Assembly (NCBI GenBank): GCA_037140375.1
Contig: JBAXER010000082.1
Coordinates: 1 to 11,688 of the forward strand
DNA length: 11,688 bases
Source of the DNA: WLMZ01 sp037140375
GTDB lineage: Bacteria > Actinomycetota > Acidimicrobiia > Acidimicrobiales > Ilumatobacteraceae
Direction: 5' to 3'
Positions 1 to 6,482 of this stretch are shown here, one piece after another. The notes below the pieces were generated by a model. That model worked only from the letters and a program-made list of their open reading frames with translations. It made no database searches and was not told where the DNA came from. The translations under genes and the position numbers were made by a program. The stretch's first letter is position 1; each line of letters opens with the position of its first letter.

Positions 1-22
1 AGGCCTGATCGAGGCCTGATCG
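1..22. repeat. 11-bp tandem duplication at the left edge
   Basis: The unit AGGCCTGATCG occurs twice in direct succession (1-11 and 12-22) and the next bases (AGCG) do not continue it. The array may extend to the left, beyond the window. Seen directly; no function can be assigned. Confidence 0.6.
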
Positions 23-29
23 AGCGCTG

Positions 30-50
30 CTCCGGACTTGATCGCCGGAG
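30..50. terminator. Small GC hairpin, possible terminator of an upstream gene
   Basis: CTCCGG (30-35) is complementary to CCGGAG (45-50) across a 9-base loop. Up to three more pairs can form outside it if one base (29) is bulged. There is no T-tract. It could end transcription entering from the left, but such short GC stems are common by chance in GC-rich DNA. Confidence 0.2.
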
Positions 51-106
51 AGCCCATCCGGCCATTGCCAACGGTTCCCGCCGACCCACCCGTCGCGTTC
101 GCAGTC

Positions 107-240
107 CTTCACCGAATGTCCACGTGACGAAACCCTTGGGTCAGTCACACCTTGGTTTGCCGACCCTCGACGAATCTCCACGTGACGAAACCTTCGGGTC
201 GGCCTCCGCCCTCATTTCATCACGTGGAGATTGGGTGAAG
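107..240. repeat. Imperfect inverted repeat, 26-bp arms around CACGTG
   Basis: The left arm (107-132) and the reverse complement of the right arm (215-240) agree at 23 of 26 positions. Both arms carry the palindrome CACGTG followed by a GAAA end (CACGTGACGAAA on the left, CACGTGATGAAA on the right). The arms face each other across 82 bp that include a further direct copy. The layout resembles a small mobile-element remnant, a REP-like cluster or a multi-site operator. Nothing in it encodes a transposase. Confidence 0.65.
113..200 (+). repeat. Two direct 30-bp copies of the CACGTG-centred repeat
   Basis: Copy 1 is 113-142 and copy 2 is 171-200; they match at 27 of 30 positions and share TCCACGTGACGAAACC. 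The 28 bp between them are unrelated to the repeat. Copy 2 also sits inside a dyad, CGACCC (161-166) with GGGTCG (196-201), so it could be presented in the loop of a hairpin. Two copies plus one inverted copy are too few and wrongly arranged for a CRISPR array. Confidence 0.7.
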
Positions 241-328
241 GGGAGCAACGCAGTTAGGTAGGGGCGCAAGAAGTGGCAGCGCCGCGTCCCGGCAGAACTG
301 TGTGACAGGCATTCGGTACAACGGGGCA

Positions 329-886
329 ATGGACATTGTCGGAATTCGCAATCGAGTCTCATCACGATCGTGCGCTTGGTGCACCACGGAGTTCCCTGCA
401 GAGTTTCGGCCCGGCAGGCCACGGATCTATTGCCGCACGAGCTGCCGTCAGCGGGCCTACGAGCGCCGTCGCGGCCTCGCCGTGCTTCCTCCGCCAGACC
501 GCCTGATCATGTCCGACAACGGCCCGCTGAGCCACTTACCCAATCACTACCCGGGCTACGAACGTGGTGAGATCCGCACCTTGTACGGCCGAAAGCACGC
601 AATGCGTCCATCCGGCATCGCCGAGCTCGGAGAGCGCCGGCTCACGCTGTGCGGCTTGATGGCGCGCCCAGTGGCTCGAAACTTTCATCGGACCTCACCC
701 GAGTCGTGCCTCACCTGTAAACGGGTTGAAAACCTGAGGCCATCAGCGCGGGCCGTGCGACCATCGGCAGACCTCGCCGCATTGCGGGCCCTGCTCGATC
801 GGGCAGCGGTCGAGACGAGCCGAACTCGGCGCCAACGCACCAAGTCAGCTGAACAAGTCTTGTTTGAGCTCCTGGCCGCGGCCTAG
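329..886 (+). CDS. Unrecognised protein with two Cys/His clusters (zinc-ribbon-like)
   Basis: The family is not recognised by name. Counting from the ATG at 329 (185 residues), the N-terminal cluster is C15-x2-C18 ... C35-x3-C39, followed directly by RQRAYERRR. This arrangement, with GRPRIYC before it, is familiar from small actinobacterial hypothetical proteins and is likely a zinc ribbon with a basic flank. A second cluster has H90, then LCG (C108), then C127-x2-C130, again a pattern seen in actinobacterial small proteins. The C-terminal third is Arg/Ala-rich and probably helical. Zinc and nucleic-acid binding are inferences. The start is uncertain: a GTG at 302 would add nine residues and neither start has a Shine-Dalgarno. 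ATG 329 is preferred because TACAAC lies six bases upstream, a near match to the leaderless pattern seen elsewhere in the window. The gene stands alone next to repeats and converges on the next gene. Confidence 0.7.
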   Translation: MDIVGIRNRVSSRSCAWCTTEFPAEFRPGRPRIYCRTSCRQRAYERRRGLAVLPPPDRLIMSDNGPLSHLPNHYPGYERGEIRTLYGRKHAMRPSGIAELGERRLTLCGLMARPVARNFHRTSPESCLTCKRVENLRPSARAVRPSADLAALRALLDRAAVETSRTRRQRTKSAEQVLFELLAAA

Positions 887-909
887 GCCAGTCCAATAAC
901 CAATTGGCC
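886..909. terminator. Weak dyads between convergent genes
   Basis: GGCCA (886-890) pairs with TGGCC (905-909). Alternatively CCAAT (893-897) pairs with ATTGG (903-907) over a 5-base loop. These lie in the 26-bp gap between two convergent stop codons, where a bidirectional terminator would be expected. The stems are short and mutually exclusive, so the call is tentative. Confidence 0.3.
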
Positions 910-912
910 GAC

Positions 913-1875
913 TCAGCGGAAGTTCGGCATCACCTGAGTAGCGAACAGCTCCATCGATGTCGTCTCGGGATAGTCGCTGCACCACGGGATAAACCCGCTG
1001 CAACCCAACTCGATATAGGCGGCCACCTTCTCACTGACCTGCTCGGGAGTACCGACCAGGTTTCCGTCTCGCCACGACTCGAACGGTTCGCCGATAAAAC
1101 TGCGGCTGCCTGCGGCCACAATCTCGGCCTCTGTCTCGCGGATAAACACCTCGGGCGACCAGGTCTTGCGAATCGTCGCTTCGTCGCGCCCCACAGCAGC
1201 GCAATGACCCTTGAGGATCTCTCGCTTACGCGCCCACTCGTCGGGCTTGCCACCCCAGTTACTCGCATCGGCATGTTGGGCAACGACCCGCAGCGTGAGC
1301 TGCTCCCCCCCGCCACCAATGAGAATCGGTGGGTTCGGCTTCTGCAACGGCTTGGGATCGCACTGCGCCCGATGCAGCTTGTAGTACTTGCCGTCGTATG
1401 TGGTCTCGGCCTGCGACCACATCGACTTCACAATCTCAACGCTCTCGCGCAGCATGCCGATGCGATCCTTGGGCGACGGGAAGTCGTATCCGTAGCCGCG
1501 GTACTCGTGCTCATACCATCCGGCACCAATTCCCCAATCGAGTCGTCCACCCGAAATGACATCAATCGTCGACGTGATCTTGGCCAGCAGGCCTGGCGAG
1601 CGATAGCTGTTGCACCCAACCATCTGCCCGAGACGCACGCGGCTCGTGCGCTGGCTAATAGCCGCCATCGTGGTCCAACACTCGAACACTGCTTCGTGCG
1701 CAGGCACCGGCACATTGTGGAAATGGTCGTAGAGCCAGATCGAGTCGTAGCCCAGTTCTTCGGCCAACATCGCAATCTCGACGGCCCGATTCCACTTCGC
1801 CTCGGCGCCATCGATCGTGGACAGTTCCATCTTCCAGCCCTGCGGCATGAACACACCAAACGTGACATCACTCAT
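913..1875 (-). CDS. LLM-class F420-dependent oxidoreductase (Rv1855c-like)
   Basis: A 320-residue luciferase-like monooxygenase-fold protein, full length for the family. It most resembles the mycobacterial Rv1855c group of probable F420-dependent oxidoreductases, which are expected to pass hydride between F420 and an unknown organic substrate in the cytoplasm. Visible features are the opening strand FGVFMPQ, the AEELGYDSIWLYDHF segment (38-52), GGRLDWGIGAGWYEHEY (109-125), the ILIGGGGEQ loop (185-192) that typically contacts the cofactor phosphate, and VGTPEQVSEKV near 274-284. The ATG at 1875 is chosen because the conserved first strand begins five residues in and a TAACGT box lies six bases upstream, fitting a leaderless transcript; there is no good Shine-Dalgarno. 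It diverges from the acyl-CoA synthetase with 85 bp between start codons, so co-regulation is possible. F420 rather than FMN as cofactor is a family-level inference. Confidence 0.88.
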   Translation of the reverse strand: MSDVTFGVFMPQGWKMELSTIDGAEAKWNRAVEIAMLAEELGYDSIWLYDHFHNVPVPAHEAVFECWTTMAAISQRTSRVRLGQMVGCNSYRSPGLLAKITSTIDVISGGRLDWGIGAGWYEHEYRGYGYDFPSPKDRIGMLRESVEIVKSMWSQAETTYDGKYYKLHRAQCDPKPLQKPNPPILIGGGGEQLTLRVVAQHADASNWGGKPDEWARKREILKGHCAAVGRDEATIRKTWSPEVFIRETEAEIVAAGSRSFIGEPFESWRDGNLVGTPEQVSEKVAAYIELGCSGFIPWCSDYPETTSMELFATQVMPNFR

Positions 1876-1881
1876 GAGCCC

Positions 1882-1887
1882 ACGTTA
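1882..1887 (-). promoter_or_regulatory. Putative -10 box (TAACGT) for the F420-oxidoreductase gene
   Basis: On the minus strand TAACGT fits the actinobacterial TANNNT -10 consensus. It leaves exactly six bases before the ATG at 1875, which would place transcription start on the A of the start codon. No convincing -35 was found. Confidence 0.45.
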
Positions 1888-1908
1888 GGCGCGCAAACTT
1901 CTCGGAAA

Positions 1909-1930
1909 CGCCACCGGCAAATTCGTGGCG
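1909..1930. promoter_or_regulatory. Dyad in the divergent promoter region, possible operator
   Basis: CGCCAC (1909-1914) is repeated inverted as GTGGCG (1925-1930) with a 10-base centre. It lies between two divergent genes, and its right arm falls where the -35 of the acyl-CoA synthetase promoter would be. A wider dyad, GTTAGG (1884-1889) with CCTAAC (1945-1950), encloses it and overlaps both putative -10 boxes. A TetR- or GntR-type site is conceivable, but no regulator gene is in the window. Confidence 0.3.
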
Positions 1931-1946
1931 AGACCCAAACTCCACC

Positions 1947-1952
1947 TAACTT
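1947..1952 (+). promoter_or_regulatory. Putative -10 box (TAACTT) for the acyl-CoA synthetase operon
   Basis: TAACTT matches TANNNT and ends eight bases before the ATG at 1961, so the transcript would be leaderless or nearly so. This agrees with the absence of a Shine-Dalgarno before that ATG. No clear -35 was found. Confidence 0.45.
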
Positions 1953-1960
1953 GCCAACCC

Positions 1961-3598
1961 ATGAGTTCCAGCCATGTCGACTTCAACATGGGCGATGTTC
2001 ACGAAGCAATCGCCGCCACTCGCTCCACCGAACTCTGTTTGGTCTTTCGTGATCGACGCCTCACATGGGCCGACGTCACCGACCGAACACGACGACTCGC
2101 CAACTATTTGCATTCGCAACAACTCGGCTGTCACACCGAGCGAGCCGAGCTGACCGGATCGCAAAGCGGCCAGGATCACCTCGCCATCTACCTGCATAAC
2201 GGCAACGAATACTTGGAGTCGATGTTGGGTGCCTTCAAGGCCCGCGTCGCCCCGCTCAACGTGAACTACCGCTACGTCGCCGAAGAGTTGCGCTACCTGC
2301 TCAACGACTCGGGCGCCACCGCAGTGGTGGTGCACTCGCAATTCGCACCAACGCTCGCTGAGGTACTCAACGACGTCCCCTCGGTTCGCGTCATCCTGCA
2401 GGTTCCCGACAACTCAGGCAACGAACTGCTCCCCGGCGCCGTCTGGTACGAAGACGCCCTCGCCCAATCATCGAACGCAAAGCCACCTCTCACCCTGAGC
2501 GGCGACGACCTCTACATCCTCTACACCGGCGGCACCACCGGTATGCCCAAGGGCGTGTTGTGGCGCGGCGGCGACGCAGTCGTCGAATGCTTTGGCGGAC
2601 CGGTGTCAGCCACCACGCTTGACGAGTTCGCCACCCAAGCAGTCGGCGAACTACGCGCTCTACTCGCCCCACCATTCATGCACGGCGCCGGCCACTGGAT
2701 GAGCTTTCGCACATGGCACACCGGCGGCACAGTGTTCGTGCAGGACTCCCCCGACCGACTCGATCCGGTCGATATCTGGAGCCTGATCGAACGCGAGCGC
2801 CTCAACTTCTTACTCATCGTCGGTGACGCATTCGCCCGCCCGCTACTCGACGAACTCGACCGGGGCACCTACGACCTCTCAAGCCTCACAGTCGTGCTCT
2901 CCGGCGGCGCGCCCCTTTCGGCAAATCTCAAAGCTGAGTTCCTGCGCCACCTTCCCACGCTGATGATCGTCGACGGCCTCGGCTCATCAGAAGCGGGCGG
3001 CCAGCTCTCGCACGTGTCCGCCGGCGCCAGCGCGTCCACCGGCACGTTCCCCATGTCGCCAGGCAACCATGTGCTCTCGGCCGATCTCGATCGCGAACTC
3101 GCCCCCGGCGAAGACGAACTCGGCTGGCTCGCCAAGAGTGGTCGCCTCGCGCTGGGCTACCTCGGCGACGAAGCAAAGACCGCCCGCACCTACCCAGTGA
3201 TCAACGGTGTTCGCTACGCAATACCCGGCGACCGAGCCAGGCTCCGCGCCGACAGCACCATCGAGTTGCACGGCCGCGACAGCGTCACCATCAACAGCGG
3301 CGGCGAAAAGATCTTCGCCGAAGAAGTTGAGGCCGCGATCAAGGCCCACGCCGGCGTCTACGACTGTCTTGTTGCCGGCAGGCCAAGCGACCGCTGGGGC
3401 AACGAAGTCGTCGCAGTCGTGCGCATTCGCGAGGGTTACGACGTCTCAGCGACAGACCTGCTGGCCGAAGCCGCCAACCACATTGCCCGGTACAAGCTGC
3501 CCAAGGACTTTGTCTTCGTGAACCACATCGAACGCTCGCCAAGCGGCAAAGCAGATTACCGCTGGGCCAAAGTCACGGTCGCGCAGAGCACAACGTAA
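1961..3598 (+). CDS. Acyl-CoA synthetase, AMP-forming (FadD19-like)
   Basis: A 545-residue ANL-superfamily ligase that activates a carboxylic acid with ATP, through an acyl-adenylate, to its CoA thioester. Motifs in order: the P-loop-like YTGGTTGMPKG (188-198), PPFMHGAGHWMSF (237-249), LSGGAPLS (313-320), the adenine-binding DGLGSSEAGG (338-347), GDRAR (423-427), the hinge GRDSVTINSGGEKIF (438-452), and PSGKADYRW (527-535) with the probable catalytic lysine K530. The GVLWR, MHGAGHW and KADYRWAK signatures are typical of the actinobacterial FadD19-like group, which includes cholesterol side-chain CoA ligases. The substrate here (fatty acid, steroid acid or other) is unknown. An in-frame GTG at 1925 would add 12 residues unlike the family. 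ATG 1961 is preferred because it starts just before the conserved FNMGDVHEAI segment and has a leaderless -10 box. The monooxygenase gene follows after 37 bp, probably in one operon. Confidence 0.9.
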   Translation: MSSSHVDFNMGDVHEAIAATRSTELCLVFRDRRLTWADVTDRTRRLANYLHSQQLGCHTERAELTGSQSGQDHLAIYLHNGNEYLESMLGAFKARVAPLNVNYRYVAEELRYLLNDSGATAVVVHSQFAPTLAEVLNDVPSVRVILQVPDNSGNELLPGAVWYEDALAQSSNAKPPLTLSGDDLYILYTGGTTGMPKGVLWRGGDAVVECFGGPVSATTLDEFATQAVGELRALLAPPFMHGAGHWMSFRTWHTGGTVFVQDSPDRLDPVDIWSLIERERLNFLLIVGDAFARPLLDELDRGTYDLSSLTVVLSGGAPLSANLKAEFLRHLPTLMIVDGLGSSEAGGQLSHVSAGASASTGTFPMSPGNHVLSADLDRELAPGEDELGWLAKSGRLALGYLGDEAKTARTYPVINGVRYAIPGDRARLRADSTIELHGRDSVTINSGGEKIFAEEVEAAIKAHAGVYDCLVAGRPSDRWGNEVVAVVRIREGYDVSATDLLAEAANHIARYKLPKDFVFVNHIERSPSGKADYRWAKVTVAQSTT

Positions 3599-3623
3599 GA
3601 TCGGCGCGACCGACACGATCTGC

Positions 3624-3629
3624 AAGGGA
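3624..3629 (+). promoter_or_regulatory. Ribosome binding site (AAGGGA) of the EthA-like gene
   Basis: AAGGGA ends six bases before the ATG at 3636, good Shine-Dalgarno spacing that fixes this start. Its presence in the downstream gene of the pair, against its absence in the first gene, fits an operon whose first gene is leaderless. Confidence 0.7.
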
Positions 3630-3635
3630 CAAGCA

Positions 3636-5129
3636 ATGACAGTAGAACACTTTGATGTGGTTGTAGTCGGCGCTGGCCTGTCCGGCATTGGAGCGGGATA
3701 CCACCTACAAGACAAGTGCCCCGATCGCAGCTACGTGATTCTCGAAGGCCGCAGCGACATCGGCGGCACGTGGGACCTGTTCCGCTACCCGGGCGTTCGC
3801 TCAGACAGCGACATGCACACGCTTGGCTTCAGCTTCAAGCCGTGGACCGACGCCAAATCAATCGCCGATGGGCCATCGATCCTGCAGTACTTGCGCGACA
3901 CAGTGCGCGAGTTCGGCATCGACAAGCACATCCGCTTCAACCATCGCATCACCAACGCCGAATGGTCCACCGCCGAGTCGACATGGACCGTCACCGCCAC
4001 TCGCACCGACGCAACCACCAACACCACCGAGACGCTTACCTACACGTGCGGCTACCTGTTCATGTGCTCGGGCTATTACAGCTACGCCAGCGGCTACACC
4101 CCCGAGTTCGCCGGCCGCGAACGGTTCACCGGACAAGTCATCCATCCCCAAGCGTGGCCAGACAACCTCGACTACCGCGACAAGCGCGTGGTCGTCATTG
4201 GCTCTGGCGCAACAGCGATGACCCTGATCCCCGCAATGGCCGACACCGCTGCACACGTGACCATGCTGCAGCGCTCACCCACCTACGTGGTTGCCCGGCC
4301 AGACACCGACCCCATCGCCAACACGCTCCGCAAAGTGCTGCCCGCCCGACTCGCCTACAGGCTCACCCGCTTGAAGAACACCAAGTTGCAGCAGATCATT
4401 TACAAGCGCACTCGTGAGCAGCCCGACAAGGTGAAGACCGCCCTGCTCGACATGGTCACCAAACAACTCGGCCCTGACTACGACGTGGCGAAGCACTTCA
4501 CCCCCAGCTACAACCCTTGGGATCAGCGGATGTGCCTCGTACCGAACGGCGACCTCTTCACCGCAATCAACTCCGGCAAGGCCTCGGTGGTGACCGACGA
4601 AATCGAGTCGTTCACCGAAACCGGCATCCAACTCAAATCGGGCGAGCACCTCGACGCAGACATCATCGTCACCGCTACCGGCCTGCGTATGGTCACCCTT
4701 GGCGAGATGAGCTTCGTGGTCGACGGCGAACCAGTCGACTTTGCGTCCACGTGGACCTACAAGGGATTCGCGTACAGCGGTATCCCCAACCTCGCATCGT
4801 CGTTTGGTTACATCAACGCATCGTGGACGCTGCGCTCCGACCTCATCTGCGAATACGTGACCCGCCTACTCAACCACATGCGCACCACTAACAGCACGCA
4901 ATGCACGCCGCGTCTGCGCCCCGACGACGCGTCGATGCCCCAGCGTCCATGGATCGACAACTTTACCGCTGGCTACATGCAGCGCGAGATGCACCGCTTC
5001 CCCAAGCAGGGCGACCGCGAGCCATGGGTCAACCCGCAGAATTATGGGCGCGACAAGGCCATGTTCTTGAAGTCACCGCTTGATGACGGAGCAATGCAGT
5101 TCACCAAAGCGCCCGTAGCGGCGCGCTAG
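3636..5129 (+). CDS. EthA-like FAD-dependent Baeyer-Villiger-type monooxygenase
   Basis: A 497-residue two-dinucleotide-fold flavoprotein closely resembling Mycobacterium tuberculosis EthA (489 residues) along its whole length. It is expected to use NADPH and O2 to insert oxygen next to a ketone or to oxidise a thioamide or sulfide. The FAD fingerprint is VGAGLSG (11-17), followed by DIGGTWDLFRYPGVRSDSD (41-59). The Baeyer-Villiger fingerprint FxGxxxHxxxWP is intact (F164, G166, H170, W174, P175). The NADPH fold carries GSGATA (189-194). NPWDQRMCLVPNGDLF (293-308), TATGL (346-350) and YINASWTLRSDL (392-403) also match EthA. Compared with EthA as remembered, there is a short Thr-rich insertion around 118-137. 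The start is supported by AAGGGA at 3624-3629. The gene follows the acyl-CoA synthetase by 37 bp, suggesting that oxygenation and CoA activation act on one catabolic route. No TetR-type EthR-like regulator is adjacent in the window. The physiological substrate is unknown. Confidence 0.93.
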   Translation: MTVEHFDVVVVGAGLSGIGAGYHLQDKCPDRSYVILEGRSDIGGTWDLFRYPGVRSDSDMHTLGFSFKPWTDAKSIADGPSILQYLRDTVREFGIDKHIRFNHRITNAEWSTAESTWTVTATRTDATTNTTETLTYTCGYLFMCSGYYSYASGYTPEFAGRERFTGQVIHPQAWPDNLDYRDKRVVVIGSGATAMTLIPAMADTAAHVTMLQRSPTYVVARPDTDPIANTLRKVLPARLAYRLTRLKNTKLQQIIYKRTREQPDKVKTALLDMVTKQLGPDYDVAKHFTPSYNPWDQRMCLVPNGDLFTAINSGKASVVTDEIESFTETGIQLKSGEHLDADIIVTATGLRMVTLGEMSFVVDGEPVDFASTWTYKGFAYSGIPNLASSFGYINASWTLRSDLICEYVTRLLNHMRTTNSTQCTPRLRPDDASMPQRPWIDNFTAGYMQREMHRFPKQGDREPWVNPQNYGRDKAMFLKSPLDDGAMQFTKAPVAAR

Positions 5130-5142
5130 ACGCACCGCTACG
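5114..5142. terminator. Hairpin between convergent genes, probable bidirectional terminator
   Basis: CGTAGCGG (5114-5121) pairs perfectly with CCGCTACG (5135-5142) around a 13-base loop that contains the stop codon of the EthA-like gene. It sits at the junction of two convergent genes only 25 bp apart. It lacks a T-tract, as many actinobacterial terminators do. Termination activity is inferred from position and stem. Confidence 0.45.
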
Positions 5143-5154
5143 CGCTCGGCACAC

Positions 5155-6375
5155 TCAGAGCGGCAAGTCGCCGGTGGCCTTCTTGGTGCTGCCAAAGTCG
5201 TTCCACGCAGCAATCGTGCGCTGGGCAATACGCATCTGGTGAATCTCGTCGGCGCCATCAGCGAAACGGCTCCAGCGGGCTTGCATAAGCATGCCCGCAA
5301 GCGGCGTGTCGGTGGAGTAACCGAGTGCACCATGCACCTGAACGGCACGGTCGATGATGCGCCACAGGCTGTTCGCCACGAAGTGCTTGGCCATCGAGAC
5401 CTCGCTGGTGAAGTCCATCTTGTTTTCGATCTTGTACGCGGCGTGCAAGACCATCAACTTGCTCTGGTAGAGCTCCATGGCCGAGTCGGCAATGAGCCAC
5501 TGGATTCCCTGCTTCTCGGCGAGATACGACCCGTGGCTGTACCGCTCCATGGAGCGCTTCACCATCAAGTCGAGTGCCATCTCGGCCTGGCCAAGCCAAC
5601 GCATGCAGTGCGCCAAACGAGCTGGCCCAAGACGGAATTGGCCGAGCAGGTGGCCCTGGCCCTGGCCGCCAAGCATGTTGGCTGCGGGCACGCGCAGATC
5701 TTCGATAAGGATCTCGCAGTGGTTATGGCCGCCGCTCATCGTGTGCACGTCGCGCACCACGGTCCAGCCTGGCGATGGCAGGTCGACGATGAAGCAGCTA
5801 TTGGCCGCCTGAGGAATGTCTGGATCCTCTTCGGTGCGAGCAACGAGCAACGCGAACTTGGCGCCACGCGCGCCGCTGATGAACCACTTGTGGCCGTTGA
5901 TGACCCACTCGTCACCGTCGCGGTAGGCGAAGGTCTTGATCAGCGTGGGGTCGCTACCGGCCACTTCGGGCTCGGTCATCGCGAAGCAGCTCCGCGTGGT
6001 GCCCTCGCACAACGGGCGCAGGTACTTCTCTTTTTGCTCGTCGGTGCCCCAATGCTCGAGCGTGTGCTGGTTGCCTTCGTCGGGAGCCTGAGCGTTGAGC
6101 ACGAATGGGCCGATGCCCACCTTGCCGGCCTCAGCAGACACGGCCGCCATCGCTGTAGGCCCAAGGCCCATACCGCCCCACTCTTTGGGCATGTGCGGCA
6201 GCCACAGGCCCCACTCTTCTTTGGCCTTGTAACGCAGCTTGCCAATGGTCTTGACGACCTCGGCGCGGTCTTCTTGATCGGTGGCATCCCAGCGAGGACG
6301 AACGACTTCGTCCATGAACTGACGCACCTTCATGCGGATCTCTTCCACCTCTGGTGGGAACGTAAAGTCGATCAT
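5155..6375 (-). CDS. Acyl-CoA dehydrogenase family protein
   Basis: A 406-residue FAD-dependent acyl-CoA dehydrogenase, normal length, expected to introduce the alpha-beta double bond into an acyl-CoA thioester. Visible signatures: FAMTEPEVAGSDPT (131-144) and WVINGHKWFISGA (157-169) of the flavin-contacting middle domain, EILIEDLRVP (221-230), QVHGALGYS (346-354) and FADGADEIHQMRIAQ (371-385). In the last motif the residue equivalent to the catalytic Glu of medium-chain dehydrogenase (YEG) is Asp373 (ADG), as in the ACAD10/ACAD11-like branch. The 406-residue start at 6375 is firmly chosen: GGAGG stands six bases upstream and the protein begins at the usual FTFPPEVEEIR segment. Longer upstream frames run into the divergent menG promoter region. 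It converges on the EthA-like gene and diverges from menG with 107 bp between starts. It probably belongs functionally with the synthetase. The substrate is unknown. Confidence 0.93.
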   Translation of the reverse strand: MIDFTFPPEVEEIRMKVRQFMDEVVRPRWDATDQEDRAEVVKTIGKLRYKAKEEWGLWLPHMPKEWGGMGLGPTAMAAVSAEAGKVGIGPFVLNAQAPDEGNQHTLEHWGTDEQKEKYLRPLCEGTTRSCFAMTEPEVAGSDPTLIKTFAYRDGDEWVINGHKWFISGARGAKFALLVARTEEDPDIPQAANSCFIVDLPSPGWTVVRDVHTMSGGHNHCEILIEDLRVPAANMLGGQGQGHLLGQFRLGPARLAHCMRWLGQAEMALDLMVKRSMERYSHGSYLAEKQGIQWLIADSAMELYQSKLMVLHAAYKIENKMDFTSEVSMAKHFVANSLWRIIDRAVQVHGALGYSTDTPLAGMLMQARWSRFADGADEIHQMRIAQRTIAAWNDFGSTKKATGDLPL

Positions 6376-6381
6376 GAAGGG

Positions 6382-6386
6382 CCTCC
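6382..6386 (-). promoter_or_regulatory. Strong Shine-Dalgarno (GGAGG) fixing the acyl-CoA dehydrogenase start
   Basis: On the minus strand GGAGG lies six bases before the ATG at 6375. This decides against the upstream in-frame start that would add 46 residues with no family resemblance. Confidence 0.8.
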
Positions 6387-6469
6387 ATGGCACAGTCGCG
6401 GCACGTCGCCGCAAACGAATCTCGCAGAGTCTTGCGGCTTGAGCGCATGCTGCGCCACTCGTTCGGTCG

Positions 6470-6475
6470 TAACCT
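6470..6475 (+). promoter_or_regulatory. Putative -10 box (TAACCT) for menG
   Basis: TAACCT matches TANNNT and ends seven bases before the ATG at 6483, consistent with a leaderless transcript. No Shine-Dalgarno is visible before this ATG and no clear -35 was found. Confidence 0.45.
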
Positions 6476-6482
6476 GCACACG

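Larger units (their letters stand above)
1..301. other. Gene-poor stretch with repeats; one open frame from the left edge
   Basis: No gene with recognisable protein features is visible here. The + frame starting at base 1 is open from the window edge to a TAG at 256-258. Its translation is rich in Arg, Ser and Pro, shows no known motif and has no clear start, so it could at most be the tail of an upstream gene. The three CACGTG-centred repeats (107-240) lie in this stretch. The two direct copies are 58 bp apart, not a multiple of three, so they are read in different frames. This argues for a DNA-level element and not a protein repeat. A weak -35/-10-like pair (TTGGGT 231-236, TTAGGT 254-259, 17 bp apart) could serve the downstream gene, but the match is poor. 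Confidence 0.4.

Noticed and set aside
107..240. CRISPR-like array
   Set aside because: Only two direct copies and one inverted copy, not identical, with irregular spacing and no cas genes in the window.
1..258. Partial gene running in from the left edge on +
   Set aside because: The frame is open to a TAG at 256-258, but the translation is low in hydrophobic core residues, has no motif, and crosses the repeats in inconsistent frames. It is noted only as a possibility.
1..300. tRNA or other structured RNA gene in the gene-poor stretch
   Set aside because: No T-arm consensus, cloverleaf or other recognisable RNA fold was found by eye.
904..2052. 382-codon open frame on + opposite the F420-oxidoreductase gene
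   Set aside because: It is antisense to a gene with clear family motifs, its translation shows no domain, and it runs across the divergent promoter region. Such frames arise from GC-rich third positions.
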